NCBI GenBank assembly: GCA_956465555.1
Contig: OY101121.1
Coordinates: 1,574,722-1,638,721, forward strand
Direction: 5' to 3'
Source: Nitzschia sp. pyKryTriq1
Taxonomy: Eukaryota > Bacillariophyta > Bacillariophyceae > Bacillariales > Bacillariaceae
Length of the DNA stretch: 64,000 nt
Program-made: the position numbers and the translations under genes
Shown: positions 31,341 to 42,573 of the stretch, piece after piece
How the letters are laid out: each line of letters starts with the position of its first letter
How positions within the stretch are numbered: position 1 is the stretch's first letter
Notes under the pieces: generated by a model
What the model saw: the letters and a program-made list of their open reading frames with translations, nothing else
What the model was told of the DNA's origin: nothing
The model's database searches: none

Positions 31341-31889
31341 TCTAGAATAAGTAGGCTGAGCCTTTTTTCAGTTTCGTTGGAGCGATGGAGACAAGGCCTT
31401 GCTGCTGACTGCTGCATTTCCCCTTGCGGTCGTCTGATATCGTCTCATTGGAATGGTGTATCTCAGCAATGATGAAAAGAAAAAAGAACAAGACACAAGA
31501 CACGCCGCCATCGGCCGCGAGCGAAGAAGAACAACAACGAATTTTCCAGGGTTGACACCAGTCGGGCGTCTTTTTGGATATCACGGGTTTTTGCAGCTGG
31601 GTTTGTAGATTTATTAAGGGATTTGCTTATGCGTCATGTCGTATACGACACAATCACTTAATGTTTCCTTCTTAGATCTTTCTTTTCCCACGCCACGTCA
31701 GAAAAGGTAGATATGCCCTCACATTTGATGGCTTTCTTCTTTTCTTTTATGATAATGAATGGGATGTGAGCGATTGATGAAGATGATGTTGCCGTTCCTT
31801 CTTTCCATTGTGATTGTTGACGAAGCTTCTCACAAAAATAATAAGAATCACAAACCTGCAAGGTCCGCCAACAATATCGATCAAAGGTC
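31341..31889. promoter_or_regulatory. Shared divergent promoter region of RP and PPDK
   Basis: The 549 bp between the two start codons. It contains ACGTCA at 31695-31700 and GCGTCA at 31631-31636. These match the CRE-like CO2/cAMP-responsive hexamers described for diatom carbonic anhydrase promoters (TGACGT, ACGTCA, TGACGC). Such hexamers are expected by chance fairly often in a region of this size, so the link to CO2 control is only a hypothesis. The bidirectional role is inferred from geometry. Confidence 0.5.
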
Positions 31890-34874
31890 ATGAAAGTCTG
31901 CCGACTTACCATAAGTAGCCTGCTGCTTCTCGCTGGGGTCTCCGAGGCATTTGCTCCCCGAGCTTTCCTCCCCACCCGAGGCCAATCGAGTTTGCTCGTT
32001 GCGACCGATCCAACGGCCACTTCCAATGACAGGCTGGGATTGGAATATCCTGCAATTTCACCTTTTGGCAAGGGTCAAGATGTCGGCTCTGCCGACAAAC
32101 AAATCTTGGGCGGTAAAGGCGCCAACTTGGCGGTCATGACCAGCATTGGTTTGAGTGTACCGCCTGGGTTTACCCTTTCAACAGAATGTTGTGATCGGTT
32201 TTGCAACGCGTGGAACATGGAGCTGCCCGACGAACTCTGGGACCAAGTCAAAGCATCTCTCAAGGCAGTCGAAGAAGAGATGGGAGCGGAATTCGGCTCT
32301 CCGTCGAACCCCCTTCTTCTCTCAGTCCGTTCAGGAGCAGCCATTTCAATGCCGGTAAGAATTTCTTTTTTGTGACTGTCGAAGCGTTCTTGGAAATCAA
32401 TCTCAACCTGTTTCATGTCGACTGTACGAGCAGGGAATGATGGATACGGTCTTGAACCTTGGCATGAATGATGAAGTTGTTGTGGGTCTAGCGCAAAAGA
32501 CAGGCAACCCTCGATTCGCTTGGGATTCGTACAGGCGCTTTCTTGAGATGTTCGGCAACGTCGTGCTGGATATTCCGAGGAGCGAATTCGAAGATGAGTT
32601 AGACGATGTCAAGTACGATAAAAATATCTTTGAAGACTCCGAATTAACAGCTGAAGACTTCCAGGTGGTAGTGGAAAAGTTCAAACAGGTTTACCACAAT
32701 AATAACATCTCTTTTACCCAAGATCCCATGGAGCAACTGAAATTGGCGATTGGAGCTGTCTTCAAGGGGTGGATGGGCTCTCGTGCGGTGAAGTATCGAG
32801 AAGTTGAAAACATTCGCAATCTATTGGGAACTGCCGTCAATGTCCAGTCAATGGTCTTCGGGAACATGGGTGATACGTCGGGCACTGGCGTATGTTTCAC
32901 TCGTGACCCCAACACAGGCGAAAATGAAATTTTTGGAGAGTTCTTGATCGATGCTCAAGGAGAGGACGTTGTCGCTGGTATCCGCACACCAAAACCTATC
33001 TCTGAACTTGAGGAAATTATGCCAGAAGTCTATGCTGAGTTCAAGCGCAATACCGAGATTCTGGAGAAGCACTACGGTGACATGCAAGACATTGAATTCA
33101 CTATCCAGGAAGGCAAGCTGTTTATGCTACAGACTCGAAATGGAAAGCGAGGTGGGGAAGCGGCTGTCAAAATTTCTGTTGACTTGGTTCGCGAGGGGTT
33201 GATTACAAAGGAAGAAGCCATCATGAAGGTACTTCCAGAACATTTGGATCAACTCTTGCACCCTCGTTTCCCTGACGTGGAACAAAAGGAATACAAGGAT
33301 GCCGTCATGACCAGGGGGCTGCCAGCGTCTCCGGGTGCCGCTGTCGGCCGAATCGCTTTCTCAAATGAAAAAGTTGTAGAAAACAAGGAAAAGGGAATTC
33401 CATCTATCATGGTCCGCGATGAGGTAAGAAAACAAAATGTTTCGGTGGATGGTGGGATGTAATAAAGGATGTAACTGTCTAACAATCACAAACTGTCGTC
33501 AAGACGTCTCCTGATGACGTCGAGGGAATGTACGCCGCTGAAGGTATCTTGACCGCCCGTGGAGGGATGACTAGTCATGCAGCAGTTGTTGCCCGTGGGT
33601 GGGGAAAACCGTGCATCTGTGGTTGCTCATCTATCAGCGTTGACGAGGCAAACGGTCAGGTTACCATTGCTTTGGAAGGCGGTAGAAAGAAAACGTTTCA
33701 AGAGGGGGACTTCATTAGTCTAAATGGACAGACGGGAGAAGTCTTGGAGGGCCAGCAAACCGTTGCCCCTCCAGCAATCACTGGTAACCTCAAGACTTTG
33801 ATGGAATGGGTGGATGACATCAGGACCATCGATGTTCTGGCAAACGCTGATACGCCAGCTGATGCCGCAGAAGCAAGGAAGAATGGTGCGAATGGAATTG
33901 GTCTCTGCCGTAGCGAGCACATGTTTTTCGCTCCTGCTCGTATCAGTATGGTGAGGCAGCTGATCCTCGGCAATGATGAGCAAGCAGAGGAAGCATTGAA
34001 GGAACTATTAGTATTCCAACGCGAAGATTACGAAGGCATCTTCAAGGCTATGGATGGCCTTCCTGTCACGATCCGACTCTTAGACCCCCCACTTCACGAG
34101 TTCCTTCCTTCGCCGAAGGACGAGGAGGTTTTTAAGGATCTGGCGGAGCAACTAGGATCTTCTGTTGATGAGCTTCGAGAAAAGGTCGAGGACATGGAAG
34201 AAGTCAATCCTATGCTTGGGCTTCGAGGATGCCGCCTTGGTATTACACGACCCGCTATCATCGAGATGCAAACCCGTGCCATCATCGAAGGGGCTTTGAA
34301 TGCAATCGAGAACGATGTCGATGCCAAGTCTGACATTATGGTCCCGTTGGTCGGAAAGGTTGAGGAGTTTCGAAATCAAGCCGCCTTGATTCGTAAAGTC
34401 GCCAACCAAGTCTTTGAGGAGCGGGGCAAGACTTGTGATTTTAAAGTTGGAACTATGATCGAGATTCCACGAGCAGCTTTGACCGCTCATGAAATTGCCG
34501 AGGAGGCCGACTTCTTCTCGTTCGGATCTAACGATCTGACTCAGATGACGTTTGGATATTCCCGTGACGATGTAGGAACATTCTTGCCTTCCTACATAAA
34601 CCAAGGTATTCTACTGGACGACCCCTTCGTTACAATCGATACCGCCGGCGTCGGTCAATTGATCAAGATGACCGTGGAGAAGGGTCGTGCTGTCAAGCCT
34701 GGTTTGAAGATCGGTGTTTGTGGCGAGCATGGTGGTGATCCGCGCTCTGTCCGCTTCTTCTCCAATGATGCTGGATTGTCCTATGTAAGCTGCTCGCCAT
34801 TCCGAGTTCCTATTGCTCGTCTGGCTGGTGCGCAAGCTGAAGTGGAAAAGCCGACAAACGGCTTTCATCCTTAG
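31890..34874 (+). CDS. PPDK: Pyruvate, phosphate dikinase, plastid-targeted
   Basis: Interconverts pyruvate, ATP and phosphate with phosphoenolpyruvate, AMP and pyrophosphate. Three exons: 31890-32354, 32434-33423 and 33504-34874, with introns of 79 and 80 bp, both phase 0. The first joins [10 protein letters not shown] to [10 protein letters not shown] and the second joins VRDE to [14 protein letters not shown], restoring conserved blocks. The swivelling His is in [18 protein letters not shown] (His510), and the regulatory threonine two residues before it (Thr508), the RP target, is present. The PEP/pyruvate domain has [17 protein letters not shown] and [18 protein letters not shown]. The N-terminus is a signal peptide ([19 protein letters not shown]) with a classic A-F plastid cleavage motif. 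The product is 941 residues, with a short extra tail after the usual end. Confidence 0.97.
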
Positions 34875-35126
34875 AGAACTTTTGTAAATGATATTCTTAG
34901 AGCACAATGTATGTAATCCGCTTGTTCATCCATTTGGTGATTCAACGATACCAACTCATTTGCCACGTCTCCCGCTATTCTGGTGCAACATACTCTACAT
35001 AGGAAAGGTAAATAAATACTACAGGAAATTGTTACGGGATGAAACTTCCCCTCTTGCCCAAAAGCCGGCAGGAGATGAGCACCGCGAACATTTTAAAATG
35101 AGTAGACTTGACAAGCAAAGAAGACC

Positions 35127-35804
<678 letters not shown>

Positions 35805-35837
35805 TTATTTTTTCGGAAGTCTTCTACTCCGCGGAAA

Positions 35838-36634
35838 TTAAAAAAATACAAGCCTTTTCTCTCTGCAAACAAGTGGTACAGTGTAAGTACGGGTTATATT
35901 GAAGACAGTCTCGTTTGTCACAGCATGAAACGACAACACTTCCAATTCATCTAGCTGACGATGATTGATGATTGATTCACTTGAAACGTTGGATATGGCG
36001 ATTTGCCGAGAGACCGGCTCGCCTTGATACGCAATGACCGAGATCCGAATTCCCTCATGAGAGCTCGAAGGGTGTAAAATCACCATCGTGGCCGCCATAC
36101 CATGGAATCTTTCGACTCATACGAATGAACTCCAAACCAAAGAGGAGCTGCCCGCAAGCTGCCCGCGCGATAAAAGGCGCTTTCCAAAAACACACATCGT
36201 GCTTGCAGTTCAGGTTCCCAAAGACCTTGCATTTCAACAGAATTTCTGAAAGCTTAATCTCCGAATCGATCAGCTCCTCCCAAAGCCACCGCAGATGCAT
36301 TGGCAACATCTCCTGCCATGTCTTACCTGAAAGTTTAGCGCAAGCAAAAAGTAGTGTAGGGAAACTTTTTTGAGAATTCGGCATCCATCGCGCCGGCGCC
36401 GGAGACACCCCGACCCGAAGACTTTCCGTTGAGGTTGCTCAGTACCAGGACAACGTGGTCGTACGTAGCATTGTGACACGACTTGAAAACGGGAACCAAA
36501 TTCGAATCGTTCGACTTCAAATGTCTACTAGTATTCAGCTGCTTGTACCAGGTACCAGTACTGTACCGGCAGCTGATGCTGTATTGTGCCTTCTCTATTA
36601 TGGAGGATTGTGACTTGCCTTCCATCGTAGCCAT
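35838..36634 (-). other. Uncertain coding region, frames overlap
   Basis: Three overlapping minus-strand frames (36634-36335, 36408-36055 and 36098-35838) have protein-like composition, for example DHVVLVLSNLNGKSSGRG, GKTWQEMLPMHLRWLWEEL and ISVIAYQGEPVSRQIAISN. None has a convincing start and stop alone, and I could not settle exon junctions; a TTTCAG acceptor at about 36325 is one candidate. It may be a small multi-exon gene of unknown function or a decaying one. No family is recognised. Confidence 0.3.
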
Positions 36635-36751
36635 ACATGATAGCTACAGGTATCTTGTTTTACATTTTTGTTTGACCAACTAGAAAATGATATAATGCAC
36701 TCCAGTGTTTTGACTTTACTGAGATACATACTGCTTATAAAACTATCATTA

Positions 36752-37542
36752 CTACGTTGTTGCGTTCGCTGGTGCTTCCAACAATGACTGATTATACACC
36801 TCGATTGCAAGGTTCATCCTTCGTTCGAATCCCATACATGGTTTGTCAATCTTCGCTCGAACCTGTGTGAACGGATTCATTGTATACTTGACGTATGCAT
36901 CGTGGACGTTTGCCTGGTAGTGGTACAGAGAAGAAATCGAGAAAAGTCGTCAGCAAGCACACCTCTAGAGTCCACTTCGTCAAGAAGTTATACGTAGACA
37001 AACCACAATTAAATGAAATCGAATCGAATCGAATCGAAAACTTACAAACAAATTCTTGATGTTGGCATCTTTTCGCTTCGTCAACGGGATGACACTGTCT
37101 CGCTTAATGAGTGCAATGATCTTTACATTGCTCGTCGTAACGTAGCCGTATATTTCGGATTCCTCCATGGGAAGTAAGGGTCCCATCCACTTGGTACCTC
37201 GCTGCATTTTGACAATGTCAAAAAACTTTGGGGATCCAAGAATTTCCTCCAAGCGATCCAATGCTGCATGCATCATGAACTTTTTATTTCATCAGTGGGA
37301 CGAGCAACGTTGAGCGAGGTTGAGTAAATAAGGGAGACAGTCACTCAGTGGATCATTGAAAAAGCTATCGCGTGACTTACTTCTTGCCGGATTGAGAGAC
37401 CAGAGCCCTCCGCTTCCGACTCTAGAAATCCAAACATATCTTGAGGGCTAGAGTTGTCGGCATCGTCGGCAGTCCTCCCCGGTGCACGAAGGTACAGGGG
37501 CTCGTTTTTTGTTCCCAAAATTGCAAGACATTCGAGGGCCAT
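36752..37542 (-). CDS. TRAPPC2L: TRAPPC2L, TRAPP complex subunit
   Basis: A longin-fold subunit of the TRAPP complexes, which act as exchange factors for Rab1/Rab11-type GTPases at the Golgi. Three exons: 37542-37381, 37279-37046 and 36913-36752, all phase 0, with introns of 101 and 132 bp. The start MALECLAILGTKNEPLYLR matches the family beginning (x-IAVIAKENYPLYIR). The joined core reads RQEFMMHAALDRLEE, then SEIYGYVTTSNVKIIALI, then HDAYVKYTMNPF, then CMGFERRM, as in animal and plant TRAPPC2L. The product is 185 residues versus about 140 in animals; the excess is an acidic insert (TADDADNSSPQDMFGFLE) after the first strand. The last exon is separated from the Rab6 gene by about 1 kb. Confidence 0.9.
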
Positions 37543-38352
37543 TTTTGAGCTTAGACTTGATCTACGAATCGACGATTTGGCTTCACTAAAAAGACAGACA
37601 GTGGAACGACTTGGTCGAAGGGATGTATCGGATGAGCGAGATAGTTTGTTTGACGACTGCAACGCAACTCCCCGACGCCTGGAACAACGAACGCTATTAT
37701 CGTCATTGTCGGTCGTCAAGAGTTTAAAAAAAAAAGAGGGTGGGTCTTTTGGTTCTTGGGGATCGGACGCCTTCATGGACGCCTTCGACTGTACTGTAGT
37801 CCGAGTTGTCGTCGTCTATCAAAGTATGGCGGCTGTTCTGATTTTCGGTTGTAGACTCATTTCTCCGACGCCACGTCTCACACCATGACGTCGCCCATCA
37901 GCCACGCCTCCCCGCTCTTGAACCCTTGTCATCATTCATCATCATGAAGAAGAAAACTAAGAGATGAGAACAGTCAGGTCCCGAGTTATGATTTAACGAA
38001 AATCACCTTCAAAGGTAATCCTTGACGCTAAAACATAACATTTTATCATTTGTAATTACTATGGCGTAAAATATTTAGGGTCTAAAACGCGCTAAAAAAA
38101 CCTTCTAAACGATAAACCAGAACCCATGTGACGATTCCCTTCGATTGGTTTCTCGTCACCCTTGTTTCCACCACATCTTGCGGTGATCCTGTCTGCTGGT
38201 GCCGTTTGTATCATCAAAGGAGCCTCCAGTCGTCACCATCATCGCCCAAAGATCGTTCTCATTTCGACATTGCGTCCACTCCTCCTCGTCGAGTTGTCAC
38301 AATACTTACTCCACTGCATCTTGAACGTCTACCTCCGAAATAACTACCCAAG
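37543..38352. promoter_or_regulatory. Divergent intergenic region, TRAPPC2L / desaturase
   Basis: About 810 bp between divergent start codons. A frame continues 78 codons upstream of the TRAPPC2L ATG but is Ser/Arg-rich and unlike the family. Nothing else is recognised. Confidence 0.4.
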
Positions 38353-39433
38353 ATGGATCTGTCTCCGAAAATGTTTATGGATATTCCCAAAGTGGTGAGC
38401 TACCACTGGAAGGAAAGAAACTTCAACTGGCCAATGATGATCTACATTTCCTTGGTTCATGTTGTCGCCGCGTTTGGTCTTTTCAAAGTGACAAGTTGTT
38501 CACGAGAGACGTTACTATGGGCATTCTGTTTGTGGCCCATCAGGTATGTTCACACAGCATCAGTTCATAGCTGCATCAGCATTTTCACCAACCTTCTCTC
38601 ACATAATTCACCCAACGTTTCTCCTTGTCAGTGGGTTTGGAATCACAGTAGGCGTTCACAGACTATGGTCACACCGATCATATGAGGCGCACTTCATTCT
38701 TCGCTTCGCACTTATGCTTTGCAACTCTATCGCCAACCAAGGTAGCATTTACCACTGGGCTCGTGATCACCGTGTCCACCACAAATTCTCGGAGACCGAG
38801 GCAGATCCTCACAATGCCAAGCGCGGATTTTTCTTCGCACACATGGGATGGTTGTTTGTAAAGAAGCACCCCGACGTGATCAAGGCGGGACGTGAAATGG
38901 ACTTTTCTGATTTGATGGAGGATCCTATTGTGCGAGTACAAAAGATGTTGGACCCTTGGTTTGCCCTGTACATGTGTTATGTGATGCCCGCTCAAGTGGC
39001 CTCGCATTTCTGGGGAGAAGACTTCTGGAATGCCTTCTTTGTCGCTGGAGCGCTCCGATACTGCATCGTTCTTCACTTTACCTGGTTTGTCAACTCGGCA
39101 GCGCACTTGTATGGAGATCACCCCTATGATGTCTTGTCGTACCCTGCGGAAAATCCCTTTGTCTCGTGGTGTGCTGTTGGCGAAGGATGGCACAACTGGC
39201 ACCACAAGTACCCCTTTGACTATGCGGCTTCGGAATACGGAGTTTCTGCGCAATTCAATCCCAGCAAGTTGTTCATTGATTCTTGTGCCGCGGTGGGTCT
39301 GGTGTGGGGACGCAAGCGAGGAACCGCTGCGTGGCAAATGGGCCGTGCTCGCCGGGATCGCGACAAGGCAAATGGAATTCCTCTTCCCAAGCCTGACCCA
39401 AGACCATGGCAAGTTCCTCAAAAGAGTGATTAG
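38353..39433 (+). CDS. Delta-9 acyl-CoA desaturase
   Basis: An ER membrane di-iron enzyme that puts a cis double bond at carbon 9 of saturated acyl-CoA. Exon 1 is 38353-38543 and exon 2 is 38632-39433; the 88-bp intron (GTATGT...GTCAG) splits a Ser codon and joins LWPIS to GFGITVGVHRLWSH. All three histidine boxes are present: HRLWSH, HRVHHK and WHNWHHKYPFDYAASEYG. Hydrophobic segments flank the boxes (PMMIYISLVHVVAAFGLF, then CIVLHFTWFVNSAAHL). The product is 330 residues with no cytochrome b5 domain, like animal SCD and cyanobacterial DesC rather than the yeast Ole1 fusion. No plastid leader is seen, which argues for acyl-CoA rather than acyl-ACP as substrate. Confidence 0.95.
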
Positions 39434-39754
39434 AAAAACTGTATAAACAAATAATAGAATCCCGGAATCCCTTTTGACGTACAATGATGGTCTCAGCACT
39501 TGGTAGGGCTCATCCACGACCGAAACTAGAGAACTACTACTCCATGACACAATACCAGTTCTAGATACGAAATGGAGACTCAAGCTAGACGATTCTTTCT
39601 GCTGGGCGTCGCTGGTCGATATTTCGGAGTGGAACTTCGTCAACGACTAACAACTGATATCTTCTGGAATCTACCGAGTACTGCCGGCTGCCGTTCCGCT
39701 GAAAGACTGTGAGCCTATACTGTACAATATGCTAGCTCTACTAGTCGAGGCCGA
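39434..39754. other. 3'-3' spacer, nothing recognised
   Basis: About 320 bp between the desaturase and the converging small membrane protein gene. Confidence 0.4.
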
Positions 39755-40306
39755 CTATTCGTTCTTGTCGTGCCCAGTTCGGGCCAAGTTGTTGGCCCCT
39801 ATAACCTCTGTATTGCTAGGGCTGCGTGTCTCTCGTCGTATTTTCTCGGAAACCTGATCCATAAGCACTTGTAATCCAGCAAGGTTGGATTTCACTTCCT
39901 TTTGCATCTCTCGCATGCCCTTTAGCTCGCTGGCGAGAGATTGGTGGGATTCCCGTTGCTTTTTCCAAATCTTATCTCGCACCTCTTTCAATTCCTTACT
40001 ACACAATGCTACATCATCCTGTCGTGTATCCTCCTGGCCCCATCCCCTTATTTGTTGGATCCGTTTCGACAGCTGACGACATTGATACCGTATGGTGACG
40101 GTACCAACGACCAAAATTACCAGAGCCAACAAGGAAACCCACACAATCTCCTTGCTGCTCAGGTGTGACAGTGGCCTGGTACTGTACAGAACGACAGGAC
40201 AGAATGGAAATCAGGATTTGATCACGAATAACTTGAACTGAATCTTACTTCAGGTCAATGCATATTCGCACCTTGTATCAAATGCAAGCATTTCGAGACC
40301 ATCCAT
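39755..40306 (-). CDS. Small membrane protein with coiled coil
   Basis: The last exon (40181-39755) encodes a single membrane helix (IVWVSLLALVILVVGTVTI) followed by a long charged coiled coil (LSKRIQQIRGW through VSEKIRRETRS). A 90-bp intron (40272/40181, GTGCGA...TACAG) joins it to an upstream exon whose first in-frame ATG is at 40306 (MDGLEMLAFD), giving at least 153 residues. Upstream of that ATG the frame stays open for about 50 codons through an acidic stretch (QPPEEEEIDYNK) and a signal-like hydrophobic run (CCLVIVCVATLSVL) without an ATG. A further 5' exon supplying a signal peptide is therefore likely, which would make this a type I membrane protein. No family is recognised. Confidence 0.6.
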
Positions 40307-40829
40307 AGCAGGACCTCGCTTGTTATAATCGATCTCTTCCTCTTCTGGCGGCTGATGCCACAAATAACATTCCACTATGTAGGATGGGGCTTCGAGGACC
40401 GACAATGTAGCAACACAGACTATAACTAGACAACACCAATACGTCTCAATGGGTGCAACTTATTGTATTGTACGATCATCCGACGTCTTTTACTGGTACG
40501 AGGCATTTTCCCGCCAAACCTTTCGTTTCCGCTACGTTGAACTCAGTACCAGATCCTACGCAGACTTCCATCCGACATTTCGGTCACATCAGCCACAAGA
40601 GCTCCTTCACCATGACGTTGTCATTTTTCTCTTGAGCCCTCTGCACTCGGTTGACCCACATAGCCTACATACTCTTCTGTGTGGTCAAAGCAGGCAACCT
40701 GTACATGCCCATATTTTGAATGAAAACGAGGAAGTACGTGTAGGCTTCCGCGTACAATACTCGTACTACTACGTAGCATCCATCAGTCGCATCGCACTTG
40801 GCAGCTGGCAAGCGCCACAATCATCCTAG
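40307..40829. promoter_or_regulatory. Divergent intergenic region, 5' end of membrane protein unresolved
   Basis: About 520 bp. The left 160 bp probably belongs to the 5' exon of the minus-strand membrane protein. The remainder should hold the METTL16 promoter. A plus-strand frame here (40449-40829) ends at the METTL16 start and looks non-coding. Confidence 0.4.
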
Positions 40830-42449
40830 ATGGACATTGACGATGACATGGCTACCGACGATCGGCTGGCTGCCGTCGATAGTTCGCATAGGAAACGTCG
40901 GCATCAGGAATCGTCTACTGCCATGCCGAGCAAGTCGTCGTTGGAAATTTTGCAATTGGTGGAGCATCCCAATTTTGAAGAATTGGCGCGCTGGAACCCC
41001 ATGTTCCAGCGAGCATGGAATGCCACACGACAAGCTCAAAAAGAAAGTAACAAGACCTTTTCAGCCTGCGTGTCTCAAGAATTCACCATCGCATTGACGC
41101 GTGCCCTCTTGAAGACGCACTTGGATTTATCACTTCCATATTTGGAGGATAACCACCTCTGCCCACCGGTACCGAACCGATTCTTTTACTTGCATTGGAT
41201 TCATTCAGAACTCCTGCAGTCTATTGGGGGGATCAGAGCTGGTAGATTTGGAATGGATATTGGGTCTGGGGCCACTGGGATCTATTCCCTATTGGCGGCA
41301 AAGTTCTTTCAATGTCATATGTTTTCAACCGAGATTGATGAGCGAGCAGCATCCATGGCCCAACGAAATGCCGATGCCAACCACCTCACTTCTCACATAC
41401 ATATTGCTCATGTGACACCTAGTCACTCCCAAGATCCGAATCAACCACCTGGTGGGCCACTGGAACATTCGTTGGTGGCCCTCGAACAGTTCCTAGTACA
41501 AAAGCAACGTCCGCCGACAGCTCTTGACTTTGTCATGACTAATCCTCCTTTTTATGATCCTTCTACAAATGAACATGTCAATCCTCGAGCGGGTGATGGT
41601 CGAGCACGGACTGCCATGACAGTATCGGAAGGAAGCTATCCAGGAGGAGAGGTGGGTTTTGTAACAGAAATCATCGGCGACAGTCTCCGAGGACGACGAA
41701 AGTCGTCTCGTTGGTTCTCTTCCATGTTGGGCAAAAAGGCATCCCTGGTCCAACTCCAAAAGATGCTAACGCATGTATTGGGACCCGCTCATGTTCGAGC
41801 TACTGAATATGGACCAGGACAATACACCCGGTGGTTTTTGGCGTGGACTTTGGAGCGACCCTCGGCTAATGCATCCAATGCTCGTGTACCGTGCCATGAC
41901 AATACCGATCGTTTTACCGTCAGTGTTCCGACAGCACCAAATATCGCCATTGGCGTTTCGGAAGTCGTCTCGCGGATCGTCGCTTTCTGTGAATCCTCTC
42001 CGGGAGGTTGGAAACTGACTGCAACAACGCCAATGTCCCCTTCCAATGCCACCACCACCACCACCACCACCACCACGACGACGACAACGACGGCATGTGT
42101 CCATATTCAAGAAACCAACCCCTTGCCCATTTCCCTTTTCGTTGACGAGTCGGATCCCTATGCGGAGCAAATGGCCATCCCCAGTTCTATACTTGACGCC
42201 CTCCAAGGGCAAGACAATTCATATTTGTTGCCTCTAGAGGGCCATTTTGTAATTACCATTTCCGTGGAGGCGATCGGATTCAATTCGACCACGGATGAGT
42301 GTCACGTCGGGGTGCATTTGATAGGCTATCGACACTCGTCTCGGGGACATGCGGCCATCAAAAAGATTAGTAGCACAATCCAAGGAGACGTATGTCGTAC
42401 CAATCGCTATTGGCGCCGCAAACTCCAACGGCAGCAGGAACAAGACTAA
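40830..42449 (+). CDS. METTL16: METTL16-like N6-adenosine RNA methyltransferase
   Basis: METTL16/RlmF family. The human enzyme methylates A43 of U6 snRNA and hairpins in MAT2A mRNA. The 539-residue single-exon protein has the family N-terminal block (FTIALTRALLKTHLDLSL, then VPNRFFYLHWI), the SAM-binding motif GMDIGSGATGIYSLL, the acidic ribose-binding residue in STEIDE, and the catalytic NPPFY in LDFVMTNPPFYDPS. After it come GGEVGFVTEII and ARWF-like ending blocks (GQYTRWFLAW). The C-terminal third includes a poly-Thr run (about 42045-42090) and a region without clear match to vertebrate VCR domains. N-terminal acidic and basic stretches (DSSHRKRRHQE) suit nuclear import. Confidence 0.92.
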   Translation: MDIDDDMATDDRLAAVDSSHRKRRHQESSTAMPSKSSLEILQLVEHPNFEELARWNPMFQRAWNATRQAQKESNKTFSACVSQEFTIALTRALLKTHLDLSLPYLEDNHLCPPVPNRFFYLHWIHSELLQSIGGIRAGRFGMDIGSGATGIYSLLAAKFFQCHMFSTEIDERAASMAQRNADANHLTSHIHIAHVTPSHSQDPNQPPGGPLEHSLVALEQFLVQKQRPPTALDFVMTNPPFYDPSTNEHVNPRAGDGRARTAMTVSEGSYPGGEVGFVTEIIGDSLRGRRKSSRWFSSMLGKKASLVQLQKMLTHVLGPAHVRATEYGPGQYTRWFLAWTLERPSANASNARVPCHDNTDRFTVSVPTAPNIAIGVSEVVSRIVAFCESSPGGWKLTATTPMSPSNATTTTTTTTTTTTTTACVHIQETNPLPISLFVDESDPYAEQMAIPSSILDALQGQDNSYLLPLEGHFVITISVEAIGFNSTTDECHVGVHLIGYRHSSRGHAAIKKISSTIQGDVCRTNRYWRRKLQRQQEQD

Positions 42450-42573
42450 CAAGCCACAAACCAAAAATAATGTGCTATCGATCCTTAGAAAGGTCGTGTC
42501 ATTCTAAAAGGTTGTGTTACGAGAACTCTGGCTCACTAGTTATCCATACCCTATCATCCCTCTAGCTGGTTCA

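Noticed and set aside
36800-36845. GTTCGAATCCC string suggesting a tRNA T-arm
   Set aside because: It lies inside the last TRAPPC2L exon, and no acceptor, D or anticodon arm can be folded around it.
38678-39643. 321-residue minus-strand frame under the desaturase
   Set aside because: It is the antisense shadow of the desaturase exon 2, whose histidine boxes and splice junction fix the coding strand.
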